Shown here: piece by piece, positions 1 through 11,290 of the stretch
Layout: every line of letters starts with the position of its first letter
Numbering within the stretch: the first letter of the stretch is position 1
Assembly (NCBI RefSeq): GCF_900091595.1
Contig: NZ_FMCW01000002.1
Span: 62,001-126,000, forward strand
Reading direction: 5' to 3'
Source: Micromonospora haikouensis
GTDB taxonomy: Bacteria; Actinomycetota; Actinomycetes; Mycobacteriales; Micromonosporaceae
Length of the DNA: 64,000 nucleotides
Made by a program: the position numbers and the translations under genes
Notes under the pieces: generated by a model
What the model saw: the letters and a program-made list of their open reading frames with translations, nothing else
What the model was told of the DNA's origin: nothing
Databases searched by the model: none

Positions 1-1
1 G

Positions 2-1015
2 GACGACCGCAAGCTCGCCGTGCTCCGCGCGATCGTCGAGGACTACGTCGCCACCCAGGAGCCGGTCGGCAGCAAGGCGCTGGTCGAGCGGCACCAGCTC
101 GGCGTCTCCCCCGCGACGGTGCGCAACGACATGGCGGTGCTGGAGGAGGAGGGCTACATCCGGCAGCCGCACACCAGCGCCGGCCGGGTCCCCACCGACC
201 GGGGCTACCGCCTCTTCGTCGACCGGCTGTCCCGCGTCAAGCCGCTCAGCCCGGCCGAGCGCCGGGCGATCGAGCGCTTCCTGGTCGGCGCGGTCGACCT
301 CGACGACGTGGTGCACCGCACGGTGCGGCTGCTGGCGCAGCTCACCCGGCAGGTCGCCGTGGTGCAATATCCCTCGCTGGCCCGCTCCTCGGTGCGGCAC
401 CTGGAGCTGGTGCCGATCTCCACCACCCGGCTGATGCTGGTGATGATCGCCGACACCGGCCGGGTCGAGCAGCGGCTGGTCGAGCTGCCCGCGCCGGTGA
501 GCGCCGACGACGTCACCGACCTGCGCCGGCTGGTCAACGAGAAGCTCGTCGGCAGCCGGCTGTCGGAGACCCCGCCGCTGGTGCAGGCGCTGGTCGAGGA
601 GTCGAGCCCGCACCTGCGCGGCACCATGACCACGCTCTCCACCGTGCTGCTGGAGACGCTGGTCGAGCGGCACGAGGAGCGCATCGCGCTGGCCGGCACC
701 GCCAACCTGACCCGGGGCGGCCTGCTCGACTTCCAGGGGTCCCTGCGGCCCATCCTGGAGGCGCTGGAGGAGGAGGTGGTGATGCTCAAGCTCATCGGCG
801 AGGCCGAGTCGACCACCACCCGCGTGCTGATCGGCGACGAGAACGAGATCGACAACCTGCGGGCCGCCTCGGTGGTGAGCACCGGCTACGGCCCGGGGGC
901 GACCGCGCTCGGCGGACTGGGCGTGGTCGGCCCCACCCGGATGGACTACCCCGGCACCATCGCCACGGTGCGGGCCGTGGCACGCTACGTGGGCGAGCTG
1001 CTGGCCCAGAACTGA
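2..1015 (+). CDS. hrcA: HrcA heat-shock transcriptional repressor (5' end outside window)
   Basis: Repressor of chaperone operons that acts on CIRCE operators. The frame is open from base 2, so the first few residues lie outside the window. The N-terminal winged-helix stretch ([18 protein letters not shown], then [10 protein letters not shown]) is typical of HrcA, and about 337 visible residues fit a family of roughly 340. dnaJ starts 73 bp downstream and rsmE follows, the common actinobacterial order. No CIRCE palindrome is visible here; its own promoter would lie before base 1. Identification is secure; only the start is missing. Confidence 0.96.
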   Translation, partial: DDRKLAVLRAIVEDYVATQEPVGSKALVERHQLGVSPATVRNDMAVLEEEGYIRQPHTSAGRVPTDRGYRLFVDRLSRVKPLSPAERRAIERFLVGAVDLDDVVHRTVRLLAQLTRQVAVVQYPSLARSSVRHLELVPISTTRLMLVMIADTGRVEQRLVELPAPVSADDVTDLRRLVNEKLVGSRLSETPPLVQALVEESSPHLRGTMTTLSTVLLETLVERHEERIALAGTANLTRGGLLDFQGSLRPILEALEEEVVMLKLIGEAESTTTRVLIGDENEIDNLRAASVVSTGYGPGATALGGLGVVGPTRMDYPGTIATVRAVARYVGELLAQN

Positions 1016-1088
1016 CCAGTCAGGGCCGACGGCCGGCTCCGGCCGACGACCGGCGCAACGCGACAAGAACATGAGGACACGGGACGCA

Positions 1089-2234
1089 GTGGCCAGGGAC
1101 TACTACGGCATCCTCGGCGTGAGCCGGGAGGCCTCCGACGACGAGATCAAGCGCGCCTACCGCAAGCTGGCGCGGCAGTTCCACCCGGACGTCAATCCGG
1201 ACCCGGAGGCACAGGAGAAGTTCAAGGACATCAACGCCGCGTACGAGGTCCTCTCGGACGACCGGAAACGGCAGATCGTCGACCTCGGCGGCGACCCCCT
1301 CGCCCCCGGCGGCGGGGGCATGGGCGGCCCGGGCGGACCCGGCGGGGCCGGCCCGTTCGTCGGCTTCCAGGACATCATGGACGCCTTCTTCGGCGGCGCG
1401 GCCGGCGGCTCCCGGGGCCCGCGCCCGCGCACCCGGCCCGGCGCGGACGCGATCCTGCGCCTGGAGCTGGACCTGCACGAGACGGCGTTCGGCGTCGAGG
1501 CCCCCATCACCGTCGACACGGCGGTGCTCTGCACCACCTGCTCCGGGGCGGGCACGGCGGCCGGCACCCACCTGGCCACCTGCGAGGCGTGCGGCGGCCG
1601 GGGCGAGGTCCAGTCGGTGCAGCGCACCTTCCTCGGCCAGGTGGTCTCCGCCCGGCCGTGCACGGTCTGCCAGGGCTACGGCACCACCATCCCGCACCCC
1701 TGCCCGACCTGCACCGGCGACGGGCGGGTGCGCACCCGCCGCTCGCTCACCGTCAAGATCCCCGCCGGGGTCGAGGACGGCATGCGCATCCGGCTCGCCC
1801 AGCAGGGCGAGGTCGGCCCGGGAGGCGGCACCGCCGGCGACCTCTACGTCGAGATCCACGAGCGCCCGCACGACGTCTACTCCCGCAAGGGCGACGACCT
1901 GCACTGCCGGGTCACCGTCCCGATGACGGCCGCCGCGCTCGGCACCCGGCTGACCATCAAGACCCTCGACAGCGAGGAGACGGTCGACGTCAAGGCCGGC
2001 ACCCAGCCGGGCAGCACCCTGCGGCTGCGTGCCCGGGGCGTGCCGCACCTGCGCGGCACCGGCCGGGGCGACCTCTACGTCCACCTCGACGTGCGCACCC
2101 CGACCAAGCTCGACCCCGACCAGGAAAAGATGCTGCGCGACTTCGCCAAGACCCGGGGCGAGGAGGTCGCCGAGCTGAGCAAGCAGGGCGGCTTCTTCTC
2201 CCGGATGCGCGACGCCTTCAACGGGCACGCCTGA
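1089..2234 (+). CDS. dnaJ: Chaperone protein DnaJ (DnaJ2 type)
   Basis: Hsp40 co-chaperone that stimulates the DnaK ATPase and hands over unfolded substrates in the cytoplasm. The J domain has the HPD motif ([11 protein letters not shown]), followed by a Gly-rich linker and four CxxCxGxG-type zinc motifs ([32 protein letters not shown]), then the C-terminal substrate-binding domains. The GTG start giving [10 protein letters not shown] is preferred because the family begins MARDYY; a GAGGA sequence lies about 11 nt upstream, and an ATG six codons earlier would overlap it. Its stop is one base before the rsmE start, so the two are probably co-transcribed. Confidence 0.96.
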   Translation: MARDYYGILGVSREASDDEIKRAYRKLARQFHPDVNPDPEAQEKFKDINAAYEVLSDDRKRQIVDLGGDPLAPGGGGMGGPGGPGGAGPFVGFQDIMDAFFGGAAGGSRGPRPRTRPGADAILRLELDLHETAFGVEAPITVDTAVLCTTCSGAGTAAGTHLATCEACGGRGEVQSVQRTFLGQVVSARPCTVCQGYGTTIPHPCPTCTGDGRVRTRRSLTVKIPAGVEDGMRIRLAQQGEVGPGGGTAGDLYVEIHERPHDVYSRKGDDLHCRVTVPMTAAALGTRLTIKTLDSEETVDVKAGTQPGSTLRLRARGVPHLRGTGRGDLYVHLDVRTPTKLDPDQEKMLRDFAKTRGEEVAELSKQGGFFSRMRDAFNGHA

Positions 2235-2235
2235 G

Positions 2236-2970
2236 GTGTCGGCGCCGCTGTTCCTGGTCGACGCGCTGCCCACCGGCGACGCGCTGACCCTCGGCGGCCC
2301 GGAGGGGCACCACGCGGCCACCGTCCAGCGGCTGCGCGCCGGCGAGGAGCTGCTGCTGGCCGACGGCCGGGGCGGCACCGCCGCCGCCGTGGTCACCGCC
2401 GTCGGCAGGGGCGCCCTCGACCTGCGGGTCACCTCCCGGGGGCACGTCGACGCGCCCGTCCCCCGGCTCGTCGTGGTGCAGGGCATCGCCAAGGGCGACC
2501 GGGGCGAGCTGGCCGTGCAGGCGATGACCGAGGTCGGCGTCGACGAGATCGTGCCCTGGGCGGCGGCCCGCTCGGTGGCGCAGTGGCGCGGCGACCGGGG
2601 CGTACGGGCCCGGGAGAAGTGGGCGGCGACGGCCCGGGAGGCGGCGAAGCAGGCCCGCCGGGCGTGGCTGCCGGTGGTGGCCGGCGCCCCCGACGAGTCC
2701 ACGGCCACGGTGGCCCGCCGGATCGCCGGGGCCGCCGCCGCGTTCGTCCTGCACGAGGAGGCGCAGGAGCCGCTGACCGCCGCCGCGCTGCCCGCCACGG
2801 GCGAGATCGTGCTGGTCGTCGGCCCGGAGGGCGGCATCACCGACGCGGAGGGGACCGCGTTCACCCAGGCCGGCGCCCGCCCGGTGCGCCTCGGCCCGCA
2901 CGTGCTGCGCACCTCCACGGCGGGCGTCGCCGCCCTCTGCGTCCTGGCCACCCGCCTGTCCCGCTGGTGA
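2236..2970 (+). CDS. rsmE: 16S rRNA (uracil(1498)-N(3))-methyltransferase RsmE
   Basis: SAM-dependent SPOUT-fold methyltransferase that makes m3U1498 in 16S rRNA. The 244 residues match the family length. An N-terminal PUA-like part (GPEGHHAATVQRLRAG) is followed by the SPOUT core with the knot motifs VLVVGPEGGITDAE and LGPHVLRTSTAGVAAL. The start is GTG one base after the dnaJ stop, so translation is probably coupled. RsmE directly after DnaJ is a standard neighbourhood in actinobacteria and firmicutes. Nothing is missing or odd. Confidence 0.95.
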   Translation: MSAPLFLVDALPTGDALTLGGPEGHHAATVQRLRAGEELLLADGRGGTAAAVVTAVGRGALDLRVTSRGHVDAPVPRLVVVQGIAKGDRGELAVQAMTEVGVDEIVPWAAARSVAQWRGDRGVRAREKWAATAREAAKQARRAWLPVVAGAPDESTATVARRIAGAAAAFVLHEEAQEPLTAAALPATGEIVLVVGPEGGITDAEGTAFTQAGARPVRLGPHVLRTSTAGVAALCVLATRLSRW

Positions 2971-3023
2971 CCCGCCCGTCCTGTCGATGACCTGCCTGTC
3001 CCGCTGGCGGACCCCCGCCCCGG

Positions 3024-3785
3024 TCAGGTGCGCAGGTAGGACGCGCCGTTGAGGTCGACGATCGTGCCGGAGGCCCACTCCGCCTCCGCCGACGCCAGCC
3101 AGTGGACCGCCGCCGCGATCTCCTCCGGGCGGGCCACCCGGCCGAACGGGCTCTGCGCCCGGATCGCCGCGCCGCCCGCGCCGGCCAGGTGCTCCGTGGT
3201 CATGTCGGTCTCCACGAAGCCGGGGGCCACCGTCGCGACCGCGATGCCGTACGGGGCCAGGGCCACCGCGAGGGACTGGCCGAGCGCGTTGAGCCCCGCC
3301 TTGCTCGCCCCGTACGCCGGCTGCTCCGGCTCGCCCCGGAACGCGCCCCGCGACGAGACGTTCACGATCCGCCCGCCCCGCCCGCGCATGTGCTGGGCCG
3401 CGCACCAGGCCACGTTGGCCGCCCCGGTCAGGTTGGTCTCCAGCAGCTGCCGCCAGCGCCGCTGCCAGTCGGCGTAGGACGCGCCGAAGACCGGGTGCGG
3501 GGCGTTCCGCTCGCCGTACACCCCGGCGTTGTTGACCAGCACGTCCAGCCCGCCGAGGCGGGCCGCCGCGTCGTCGACCATCACCCGTACCGCCTCGGGG
3601 TCGGCCAGGTCCGCGCGGACCACGACGTGGCCGTCGCCCGGCAGCTCCGCGCGCAGCCGCTCGGCCAGCTCCCCGGAGCCCCGGTGGTGGATCGCCACCC
3701 GGTCCCCGCCCGCCGCGAACCGCGCCGCCACCGCGCGCCCGATGCCCCGCGAGGCCCCCGTCACCAGCACCGCCCGTGAAGTCAC
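3024..3785 (-). CDS. SDR family NAD(P)-dependent oxidoreductase
   Basis: Classical short-chain dehydrogenase/reductase of 253 residues. It shows the cofactor motif TGASRGIG near residue 10, the structural NNAG motif, and catalytic Ser, Tyr and Lys in NVSS...YGASK, ending with the usual PGFVETDM and WASGTIVDLNGA region. The GTG start (VTSRAVLVTGAS) is chosen because longer versions would run across the divergent HIT gene and its -10 box. FabG-like 3-oxoacyl reductases look similar, but the neighbours give no pathway, so the substrate is unknown. It is transcribed alone, against rsmE. Confidence 0.9.
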   Translation of the reverse strand: MTSRAVLVTGASRGIGRAVAARFAAGGDRVAIHHRGSGELAERLRAELPGDGHVVVRADLADPEAVRVMVDDAAARLGGLDVLVNNAGVYGERNAPHPVFGASYADWQRRWRQLLETNLTGAANVAWCAAQHMRGRGGRIVNVSSRGAFRGEPEQPAYGASKAGLNALGQSLAVALAPYGIAVATVAPGFVETDMTTEHLAGAGGAAIRAQSPFGRVARPEEIAAAVHWLASAEAEWASGTIVDLNGASYLRT

Positions 3786-3818
3786 GCGGCCATCATGCCC
3801 CAGCCGTCCGGCACCACT

Positions 3819-3824
3819 TACCAT
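3819..3824 (+). promoter_or_regulatory. -10 box TACCAT of a likely leaderless promoter
   Basis: TACCAT fits TANNNT and lies exactly 6 nt before the ATG of the HIT gene, so transcription would begin at or next to the start codon. No ribosome binding site precedes this ATG, which agrees with a leaderless mRNA. This is inferred from spacing only. Confidence 0.5.
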
Positions 3825-3830
3825 GCCCCG

Positions 3831-4181
3831 ATGGGATCCGACTGCCTGTTCTGCCGCATCGTCGCCGGGGAGATCCCGGCCACCGTCGTCCGGGAGACCG
3901 ACACCACCCTCGCCTTCCGCGACATCGACCCGAAGGCCCCGGTGCACGTGCTGGTCATCCCCAAGGAGCACTACGCCGACGTGGCGACCCTCGGCCAGGG
4001 CGACCCGGCGCTCGCCGGCGAGCTGCTCGCCACGGCCGCCGCCGTGGCCGAGGACGAGGGGCTGCTCGGCGACGGTTTCCGGCTGATGTTCAACACCGGG
4101 GCGTACGGCGGCCAGGAGGTCTTCCACGTGCACGCGCACGTGCTCGGCGGCGCGCCGCTGGGCCCGATGCTCTGCCGCTGA
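3831..4181 (+). CDS. HIT family nucleotide-binding hydrolase (HinT-like)
   Basis: Histidine-triad protein, probably a purine nucleoside phosphoramidase, cytoplasmic. The 116-residue protein begins MGSDCLFCRIVAGEIPA, the usual HinT start, and ends with the catalytic triad motif FHVHAHVLGG. The ATG is set by this homology and by a TANNNT box 6 nt upstream; an in-frame ATG 12 codons earlier would fall upstream of that promoter. It is divergent from the SDR gene and followed by a GGGGCCCC repeat copy. Length and motifs are complete. Confidence 0.93.
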   Translation: MGSDCLFCRIVAGEIPATVVRETDTTLAFRDIDPKAPVHVLVIPKEHYADVATLGQGDPALAGELLATAAAVAEDEGLLGDGFRLMFNTGAYGGQEVFHVHAHVLGGAPLGPMLCR

Positions 4182-4225
4182 GGGGGCGGCGGGCGCGTCC
4201 GTCGCGGGCGCGTCCCGCGCCGCGG

Positions 4226-4283
4226 TGTTAGGAAGGGGCCCTTCCTATACGGAATGCGTTAACAAGGGGCCCCTCCTTACACT
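4226..4283 (+). repeat. Paired GGGGCCCC intergenic repeat, copy A
   Basis: Two short palindromes around GGGGCCC cores (GGAAGGGGCCCTTCC and AAGGGGCCCCTCCTT) are separated by a spacer ending GCGTTAAC. The same layout recurs at three other places in this window. This copy ends in TTACACT; TACACT is a good -10 box and is followed by exactly 6 nt and then the GTG of the serine hydrolase gene, so the repeat may supply its leaderless promoter. Confidence 0.85.
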
Positions 4284-4289
4284 GCGGGC

Positions 4290-5660
4290 GTGAGTGGAAT
4301 CGACGAGCGGCTCGGGCGGATGGTGCGGCGGGTCCAGGCCGAGGGGCGGGTGCCGGCGGTCGCGGCGGCCCTGCACCGGGCGGACCGCCCGCTCTGGACC
4401 TGCGAGGCCGGCGGCACCGGCAACGACACGGCGCTCGGCCCGCAGACGCTGTTCCGGATCGGCTCGGTCACCAAGACGTTCACCGCCGTGCTGGTCATGC
4501 AGTGCCGCGACGCCGGCCTGCTCGACCTCGACGACCCCGTCGGCGCGCACCTCGACGTGCCCGCACACGGCGAGCTGACCGTGCGCCGGTTGCTGTCGCA
4601 CACCTCCGGCCTGCAACGGGAGCCGCACGGCGACGTCTGGGACACCCTGCTCGCCCCCGGGGCGGACGAGCTGCTGGCCGACCTGGCCCGCGCCGAGCGG
4701 GTGCTGCCGCCGGCCCGCCGCTTCCACTACTCCAACCTCGGCATGGCCGTGCTCGGCCAGCTCGTCGCCCGGCTGCGCGGCGGCACCTGGGCCGAGGTGC
4801 TCACCGACCGGGTGCTCACCCCGCTCGGCCTGACCGCCACCACCGACCGGCCGGGCCCGGCGGCGGCCACCGGGTTCCTCGTCGACGCGTACTCCGACGA
4901 GGCGCACCCCGAGCCGCCCACCGACTTCGCCGCGGTCGGCCCGGCCGGGCAGCTGTGGAGCACCGCCACCGACATGGCCCGCTGGGCGGCGTTCCTGGCC
5001 GACCCGGCGGCGCTCGACCCCACCGGCGCGGTGCTCGCCCCGGCGACGCTCGACGAGATGCGCTGGCCGCTGACCGTCACCGACGAGACGACCTGGGGGG
5101 CCGGCTTCGGGCTGGGGCTGATCCTGCTGCCGCAGGGCGACCGGGTCGTGCACGTCGGCCACGACGGGGCGATGCCCGGCTTCCTCGCCGCCGTCTACGG
5201 CCGCCGGGGCGGCGACGGCACCCCCGGGGCGATGGGCGCGGCGGTGCTCGGCTCGTCCGGGACCGGCGTGCAGGTCATGGAGCTGCCGCACCGGCTGCTC
5301 GCCGCCGCCGTCGAGCACGACCCGGCCGAGGTCGAGCCGTGGCGGCCGGGCCCGCCGGCCCCGGAGCACCTGCGCGGGATGCTGGGCCCGTGGTGGGGCG
5401 AGGGCTTCGCGTCCGTCTTCAGCTGGCACGACGGCACCCTGCAGGCCCGCAGCGCGGGCGACCCGGCGGGCAAGCCCCCGGCGGTCTTCGCCCCGCTGCC
5501 GGACCGGCCGGACGTGTTCCGCACCGTCTCCGGGCGGGAGGCCGGCGAGCTGCTGCGGTTGACCCGGGACGCGACCGGGGCGGTGGTCCGGCTGCACTGG
5601 GCGACGTACCGCTTCACCCGGGGCCAGGAGACCTTCGACGGGTACGACTTCCGGCGCTGA
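4290..5660 (+). CDS. Serine hydrolase, beta-lactamase family (class C / EstB-like)
   Basis: Penicillin-binding-protein-like serine hydrolase of 456 residues. The catalytic SxxK is in FRIGSVTKTF, the YxN motif in FHYSNLGMAVLG, and a late HVGHDGAMPGF replaces the third (KTG-like) box. A C-terminal domain of about 130 residues follows. No signal peptide is visible, so a cytoplasmic esterase or D-aminopeptidase is more likely than a true beta-lactamase. The GTG start lies 6 nt after TACACT at the end of a GGGGCCCC repeat, and there is no Shine-Dalgarno sequence, suggesting a leaderless message. Substrate unknown. Confidence 0.88.
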   Translation: MSGIDERLGRMVRRVQAEGRVPAVAAALHRADRPLWTCEAGGTGNDTALGPQTLFRIGSVTKTFTAVLVMQCRDAGLLDLDDPVGAHLDVPAHGELTVRRLLSHTSGLQREPHGDVWDTLLAPGADELLADLARAERVLPPARRFHYSNLGMAVLGQLVARLRGGTWAEVLTDRVLTPLGLTATTDRPGPAAATGFLVDAYSDEAHPEPPTDFAAVGPAGQLWSTATDMARWAAFLADPAALDPTGAVLAPATLDEMRWPLTVTDETTWGAGFGLGLILLPQGDRVVHVGHDGAMPGFLAAVYGRRGGDGTPGAMGAAVLGSSGTGVQVMELPHRLLAAAVEHDPAEVEPWRPGPPAPEHLRGMLGPWWGEGFASVFSWHDGTLQARSAGDPAGKPPAVFAPLPDRPDVFRTVSGREAGELLRLTRDATGAVVRLHWATYRFTRGQETFDGYDFRR

Positions 5661-5723
5661 CGCCCGGCCGGGCCGGCAGCCCGGCGGCCCGGGGAAATGG
5701 GCGAGGTGCCGCCGCGCGGGAAA

Positions 5724-5742
5724 CGTTACGATGGAGGTAACG
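5724..5742 (+). promoter_or_regulatory. Inverted repeat over a candidate phoH promoter
   Basis: CGTTAC and GTAACG form perfect 6-bp arms around a 7-nt centre. The arms enclose TACGAT, a plausible -10 box, so the dyad would cover the RNA polymerase site. A start near base 5739 would give phoH a leader of about 75 nt. The regulator is unknown. Confidence 0.4.
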
Positions 5743-5813
5743 TCCGATCGCCGCGCCAGCAGGGCCCGGCGCCGAGATCGAGAGCAGGTGCGCAGGGCCC
5801 CTCGGCCCGACCC

Positions 5814-7949
<2,136 letters not shown>

Positions 7950-7958
7950 GGAACCCAG

Positions 7959-8432
7959 TTGTCCATCGAGATCGCCAACGAGTCCGGTGTCGACGTCGAC
8001 ACCGACGCCGTGCTCGCCGTCGCCCGGCACGCCCTCGACGAGATGGGGGTCAACCCCCTCGCCGAGCTGTCCGTGCTGCTGGTCGACATCGACTACATGA
8101 CCGAGCTGAACCACCGCTGGATGGGCGGCGACGGCCCGACCGACGTGCTCGCCTTCCCCATGGACGAGGGCAGCGTCGACCACGGGCCGGGCGAGTCCAG
8201 CTCGGCCGGCGGGGAGCCGGCGCTGCTGGGCGACATCGTGCTCTGCCCGGAGGTGGCGGCCAAGCAGGCCGCGACGGCCGGCCACTCCTCGGCCGACGAG
8301 CTGCACCTGCTCACCGTGCACGGGGTGCTGCACCTGCTCGGCTACGACCACGCCGAGCCGGAGGAGGAGCGGGAGATGTTCGAGCTCCAGGCCCGGCTGC
8401 TGGCCAGCTGGCGGTCGACCCGGTCCGCGTGA
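7959..8432 (+). CDS. ybeY: Endoribonuclease YbeY (rRNA maturation factor)
   Basis: Zinc-dependent endoribonuclease involved in 16S rRNA 3'-end maturation and ribosome quality control. The 157 residues include the metal motif [11 protein letters not shown] (HxxxHxxGxxH) near the C-terminus. The start is TTG, giving [17 protein letters not shown] lies a few bases upstream. The last base of its stop is the first base of the next gene's ATG, so the two are translationally coupled. It follows phoH by 9 bp, the near-universal phoH-ybeY pairing. Confidence 0.94.
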   Translation: MSIEIANESGVDVDTDAVLAVARHALDEMGVNPLAELSVLLVDIDYMTELNHRWMGGDGPTDVLAFPMDEGSVDHGPGESSSAGGEPALLGDIVLCPEVAAKQAATAGHSSADELHLLTVHGVLHLLGYDHAEPEEEREMFELQARLLASWRSTRSA

Positions 8433-9826
8433 TGCCCGCACAGGTGTCGGCTGCCGGCGCGGCGGCGGGCCTGCCCGACCTGCAGCTGCTCGTCTTCGCG
8501 GCCGGGCTGGTGGTGCTCGCCGGCCTGATCGCGATGACCGAGGCGGCGCTGGCCGCCGTGTCACCGGCCCGGGCGGCCGAGCTGGCCCGCGACGGGGCCC
8601 GGGGCGCGCGCACGCTCCAGGCCGTCGCCGGCGACGTCGTCCGCCACCTCAACCTGCTGCTGCTTCTGCGGCTGCTGGCCGAGCTGACCGCCACCACGCT
8701 GGTCGCGCTGGTGGCGGTCGACACGTTCGGCGCGGGCTGGCGGGCGGCGCTGGTCACCGCCGGCGCGATGACCGTGATCAGCTTCGTGGTGGTCGGGGTC
8801 GGCCCGCGTACCCTCGGCCGGCAGCACGCGTACGCGGTCGGCCGGGCCGTCGCGCCGCTGGTGCGCTGGCTGGGCCGGGCGCTCAACCCGCTGGCGTCGC
8901 TGCTGATCCTGATCGGCAACGCGGTCACCCCGGGGCGCGGCTTCCGGGAGGGGCCGTTCGCCACCCAGGTGGAGCTGCGCGAGCTGGTCGACCTGGCCGA
9001 GCAGCGGGGCGTCGTCGAGCACGGCGAGCGGCAGATGATCCACTCGGTGTTCGCGCTCGGTGACACCATCGCCCGCGAGGTGATGGTGCCGCGCACCGAG
9101 ATGGTGTGGATCGAGGAGAGCAAGACCCTCTCCCAGGCCCTCGCCCTGTTCCTGCGCTCCGGCTTCTCCCGCATCCCGGTGATCGGGGAGAGCGTCGACG
9201 ACGTGCTCGGCGTGCTCTACCTGAAGGACCTGATCCGCCGCACCCAGGGCGGCGACCCGGCGGCTTCCCTGCTGCCGGTGTCGGAGCTGATGCGCCCGGC
9301 GACGTTCGTCCCGGAGTCGAAGCCGGTCGACGACCTGCTGTCGGAGATGCAGGCCGCGCGCAACCACCTGGTCATCGTCGTCGACGAGTACGGCGGCACC
9401 GGCGGCCTCGTCACGATCGAGGACATCCTGGAGGAGATCGTCGGCGAGATCACCGACGAGTACGATGTCGAACGCCCGCCGGTCGAACGGCTGGCGGACG
9501 GCGCGGTGCGGGTCACCGCCCGGCTGCCCGTCGAGACCCTCGGCGAGCTGTTCGACGTCGAGCTGCCCGCCGACGAGGTCGAGACGGTCGGCGGTCTGCT
9601 CGCCCAGGCCCTGGGCCGGGTCCCGATCCCCGGCGCGGAGGCCGAGGTGGCCGGGCTGCGCCTGGTCGCCGAGGGCACCACGGGCCGGCGCAACCGGATC
9701 GACACCGTGCTGGTGAGCCGGGTCGAGCCGACCGACCACCCCGACACCACCCCCGGGCGCGGCGAGCCCGCCGAGGCCCGGGGCACCCAGAACCGAGCCG
9801 AGGAGAGGCAACCCGCCGATGCCTGA
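8432..9826 (+). CDS. HlyC/CorC (CNNM) family membrane protein with CBS domains
   Basis: Membrane protein of 464 residues. An N-terminal DUF21/CNNM transmembrane domain with four hydrophobic segments (residues ~10-150) leads to two CBS domains (VMVPRTEMVWIE to LLPVSELMRP and VDEYGGTGGLVTIEDILEEI), then a CorC_HlyC transporter-associated domain. Relatives act in magnesium or cobalt efflux; the ion is not shown by the sequence. The start is ATG overlapping the ybeY stop by one base; GTG one codon earlier is possible. Position between ybeY and era is conserved in actinobacteria. Confidence 0.92.
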   Translation: MPAQVSAAGAAAGLPDLQLLVFAAGLVVLAGLIAMTEAALAAVSPARAAELARDGARGARTLQAVAGDVVRHLNLLLLLRLLAELTATTLVALVAVDTFGAGWRAALVTAGAMTVISFVVVGVGPRTLGRQHAYAVGRAVAPLVRWLGRALNPLASLLILIGNAVTPGRGFREGPFATQVELRELVDLAEQRGVVEHGERQMIHSVFALGDTIAREVMVPRTEMVWIEESKTLSQALALFLRSGFSRIPVIGESVDDVLGVLYLKDLIRRTQGGDPAASLLPVSELMRPATFVPESKPVDDLLSEMQAARNHLVIVVDEYGGTGGLVTIEDILEEIVGEITDEYDVERPPVERLADGAVRVTARLPVETLGELFDVELPADEVETVGGLLAQALGRVPIPGAEAEVAGLRLVAEGTTGRRNRIDTVLVSRVEPTDHPDTTPGRGEPAEARGTQNRAEERQPADA

Positions 9827-10205
9827 GTCACCCGCCGCGCCCGCCGCCCTGCCCACCCCGTCCGCGCCGGTCGAGCTGAGCGCCGAGGACGGCAAGCTGG
9901 TCATCCTCGCCCGGGGGGCCCGGGGCCGGGTGGGCGCCGTGGAGGGAGCCGCGGTACGCGACCAGGACGGCCGGACGTACGCGGCGGCGAGCGTGTCGCT
10001 GCCCTCGCTGACCCTCACCGCCCTCCAGCTCGCGGTGGCCTCCGCCGTGGCGGCCGGGGCGACCCGGCTGGAGGCCGCCGTCGTGGTGACGGAGGCGTCG
10101 ACCCTGGACGGGGCGGGGCACGCCGCCGTCCGTGACCTCGCCGCCGACGCGCCGATCCACGTGGCCGCGCCGGACGGCACCGTCCTCGGCACGGTGGTCG
10201 AGTGA
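9819..10205 (+). CDS. Conserved cytidine-deaminase-like protein of the ybeY-era cluster
   Basis: Small protein of 128 residues, lacking transmembrane segments. Proteins at this position between the CBS gene and era are often annotated as cytidine deaminases, but the zinc motifs (HxE and PCxxC) are absent here, so catalytic activity is not supported. The AGGAG ribosome binding site lies within the 3' end of the preceding gene and the two overlap by 8 bp; era overlaps its stop by 4 bp, so expression is coupled on both sides. Function unknown. Confidence 0.8.
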   Translation: MPESPAAPAALPTPSAPVELSAEDGKLVILARGARGRVGAVEGAAVRDQDGRTYAAASVSLPSLTLTALQLAVASAVAAGATRLEAAVVVTEASTLDGAGHAAVRDLAADAPIHVAAPDGTVLGTVVE

Positions 10206-11131
10206 GCGACGTGCGGGGTGGCCGGGCGGGCGACGTCGGCGGCGGGGGAGCGCGCCCGTACCGGGCGGGGTTCGCCTGCTTCGTGGGCCGGCCGAACGCC
10301 GGCAAGTCGACGCTGACCAACGCCATCGTCGGCACGAAGATCGCGATCACCTCGAACAAGCCGCAGACCACCCGGCACGTCATCCGGGCCGTGCTGCACC
10401 GGCCGGAGTCGCAGCTCGTCCTGGTCGACACCCCCGGGCTGCACCGCCCCCGCACGCTGCTCGGCGAGCGGCTCAACGACCTGGTCCGCTCCACCTGGAG
10501 CGAGGTCGACGTGATCGGCCTGTGCATCCCGGCCGACGAGCCGGTCGGCCGGGGCGACCGGTTCATCACCGGGGAGCTGGCCGAGCTGAAGGCCACCGTG
10601 CTGGCGGTGGTGACCAAGACCGACCTGGTGGACAAGAAGCGGCTTGCCGAGCAGTTGCTCGCGGTCAGCGAGCTGGGCGAGTTCGCCGCCGTGGTGCCGG
10701 TCAGCGCGGTCTCCGGGCACCAGCTCGACACGCTGGTCGACGTGATGACCGGTTACCTGCCCGAGTCGCCGCAGCTCTACCCGGACGACATGCTCACCGA
10801 CGACCCGGAGCAGGTGCTGGTCGCCGAGCTGATCCGGGAGGCGGCCCTGGAGGGGGTCCGCGACGAGCTGCCGCACTCCATCGCCGTGGTGGTGGAGGAG
10901 ATGATCCCCGAGGGCAACCTCATGAAGATCTACGCCGACGTGTACGTCGAGCGACCCAGCCAGAAGGCGATCGTGATCGGCCACCGGGCCAGCCGGCTCA
11001 AGGAGGTCGGCACCACCGCGCGCCGGCAGATCGAGGAGCTGCTCGGCACCCGCGTCTACCTGGACCTGCACGTCCGCGTGGCCAAGGACTGGCAACGCGA
11101 CCCCAAACAACTCCGCAAACTGGGCTTCTAA
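10202..11131 (+). CDS. era: GTPase Era
   Basis: Essential GTPase that binds 16S rRNA 3' ends during 30S assembly. The 309 residues carry G1 (GRPNAGKST), G3 (DTPGLHRP), G4 (TKTD) and a C-terminal KH domain ending in RVYLDLHVRVAKDW-like sequence. The GTG start overlaps the preceding stop as GTGA. It closes the phoH-ybeY-CBS-era operon. Length and motifs are complete. Confidence 0.97.
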   Translation: MSDVRGGRAGDVGGGGARPYRAGFACFVGRPNAGKSTLTNAIVGTKIAITSNKPQTTRHVIRAVLHRPESQLVLVDTPGLHRPRTLLGERLNDLVRSTWSEVDVIGLCIPADEPVGRGDRFITGELAELKATVLAVVTKTDLVDKKRLAEQLLAVSELGEFAAVVPVSAVSGHQLDTLVDVMTGYLPESPQLYPDDMLTDDPEQVLVAELIREAALEGVRDELPHSIAVVVEEMIPEGNLMKIYADVYVERPSQKAIVIGHRASRLKEVGTTARRQIEELLGTRVYLDLHVRVAKDWQRDPKQLRKLGF

Positions 11132-11290
11132 CCCCCACCCACCCACCCACCCCGGCCCGAGGCGGGTGTTCCGGTTCTGGGCAGAAGGATGGCGTTTCTC
11201 ACTTTCTAGGCGGCTTGCTGGGCGTTTTGCGGTGGGGGGTCGGAGGGTAGGGATCGACAGCTCCCCCTGCCCCCGACCGGAAGCCGGCTG

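Noticed and set aside
1071..1088. Earlier ATG for dnaJ
   Set aside because: It lies before the ribosome binding site and adds residues not found in the family; GTG at 1089 gives the standard start.
4226..4283. Reading the GGGGCCCC repeats simply as rho-independent terminators
   Set aside because: Copies A and C lie just before gene starts and end in a -10 box; neither is followed by a U tract. Terminator activity remains possible for copies B and D.
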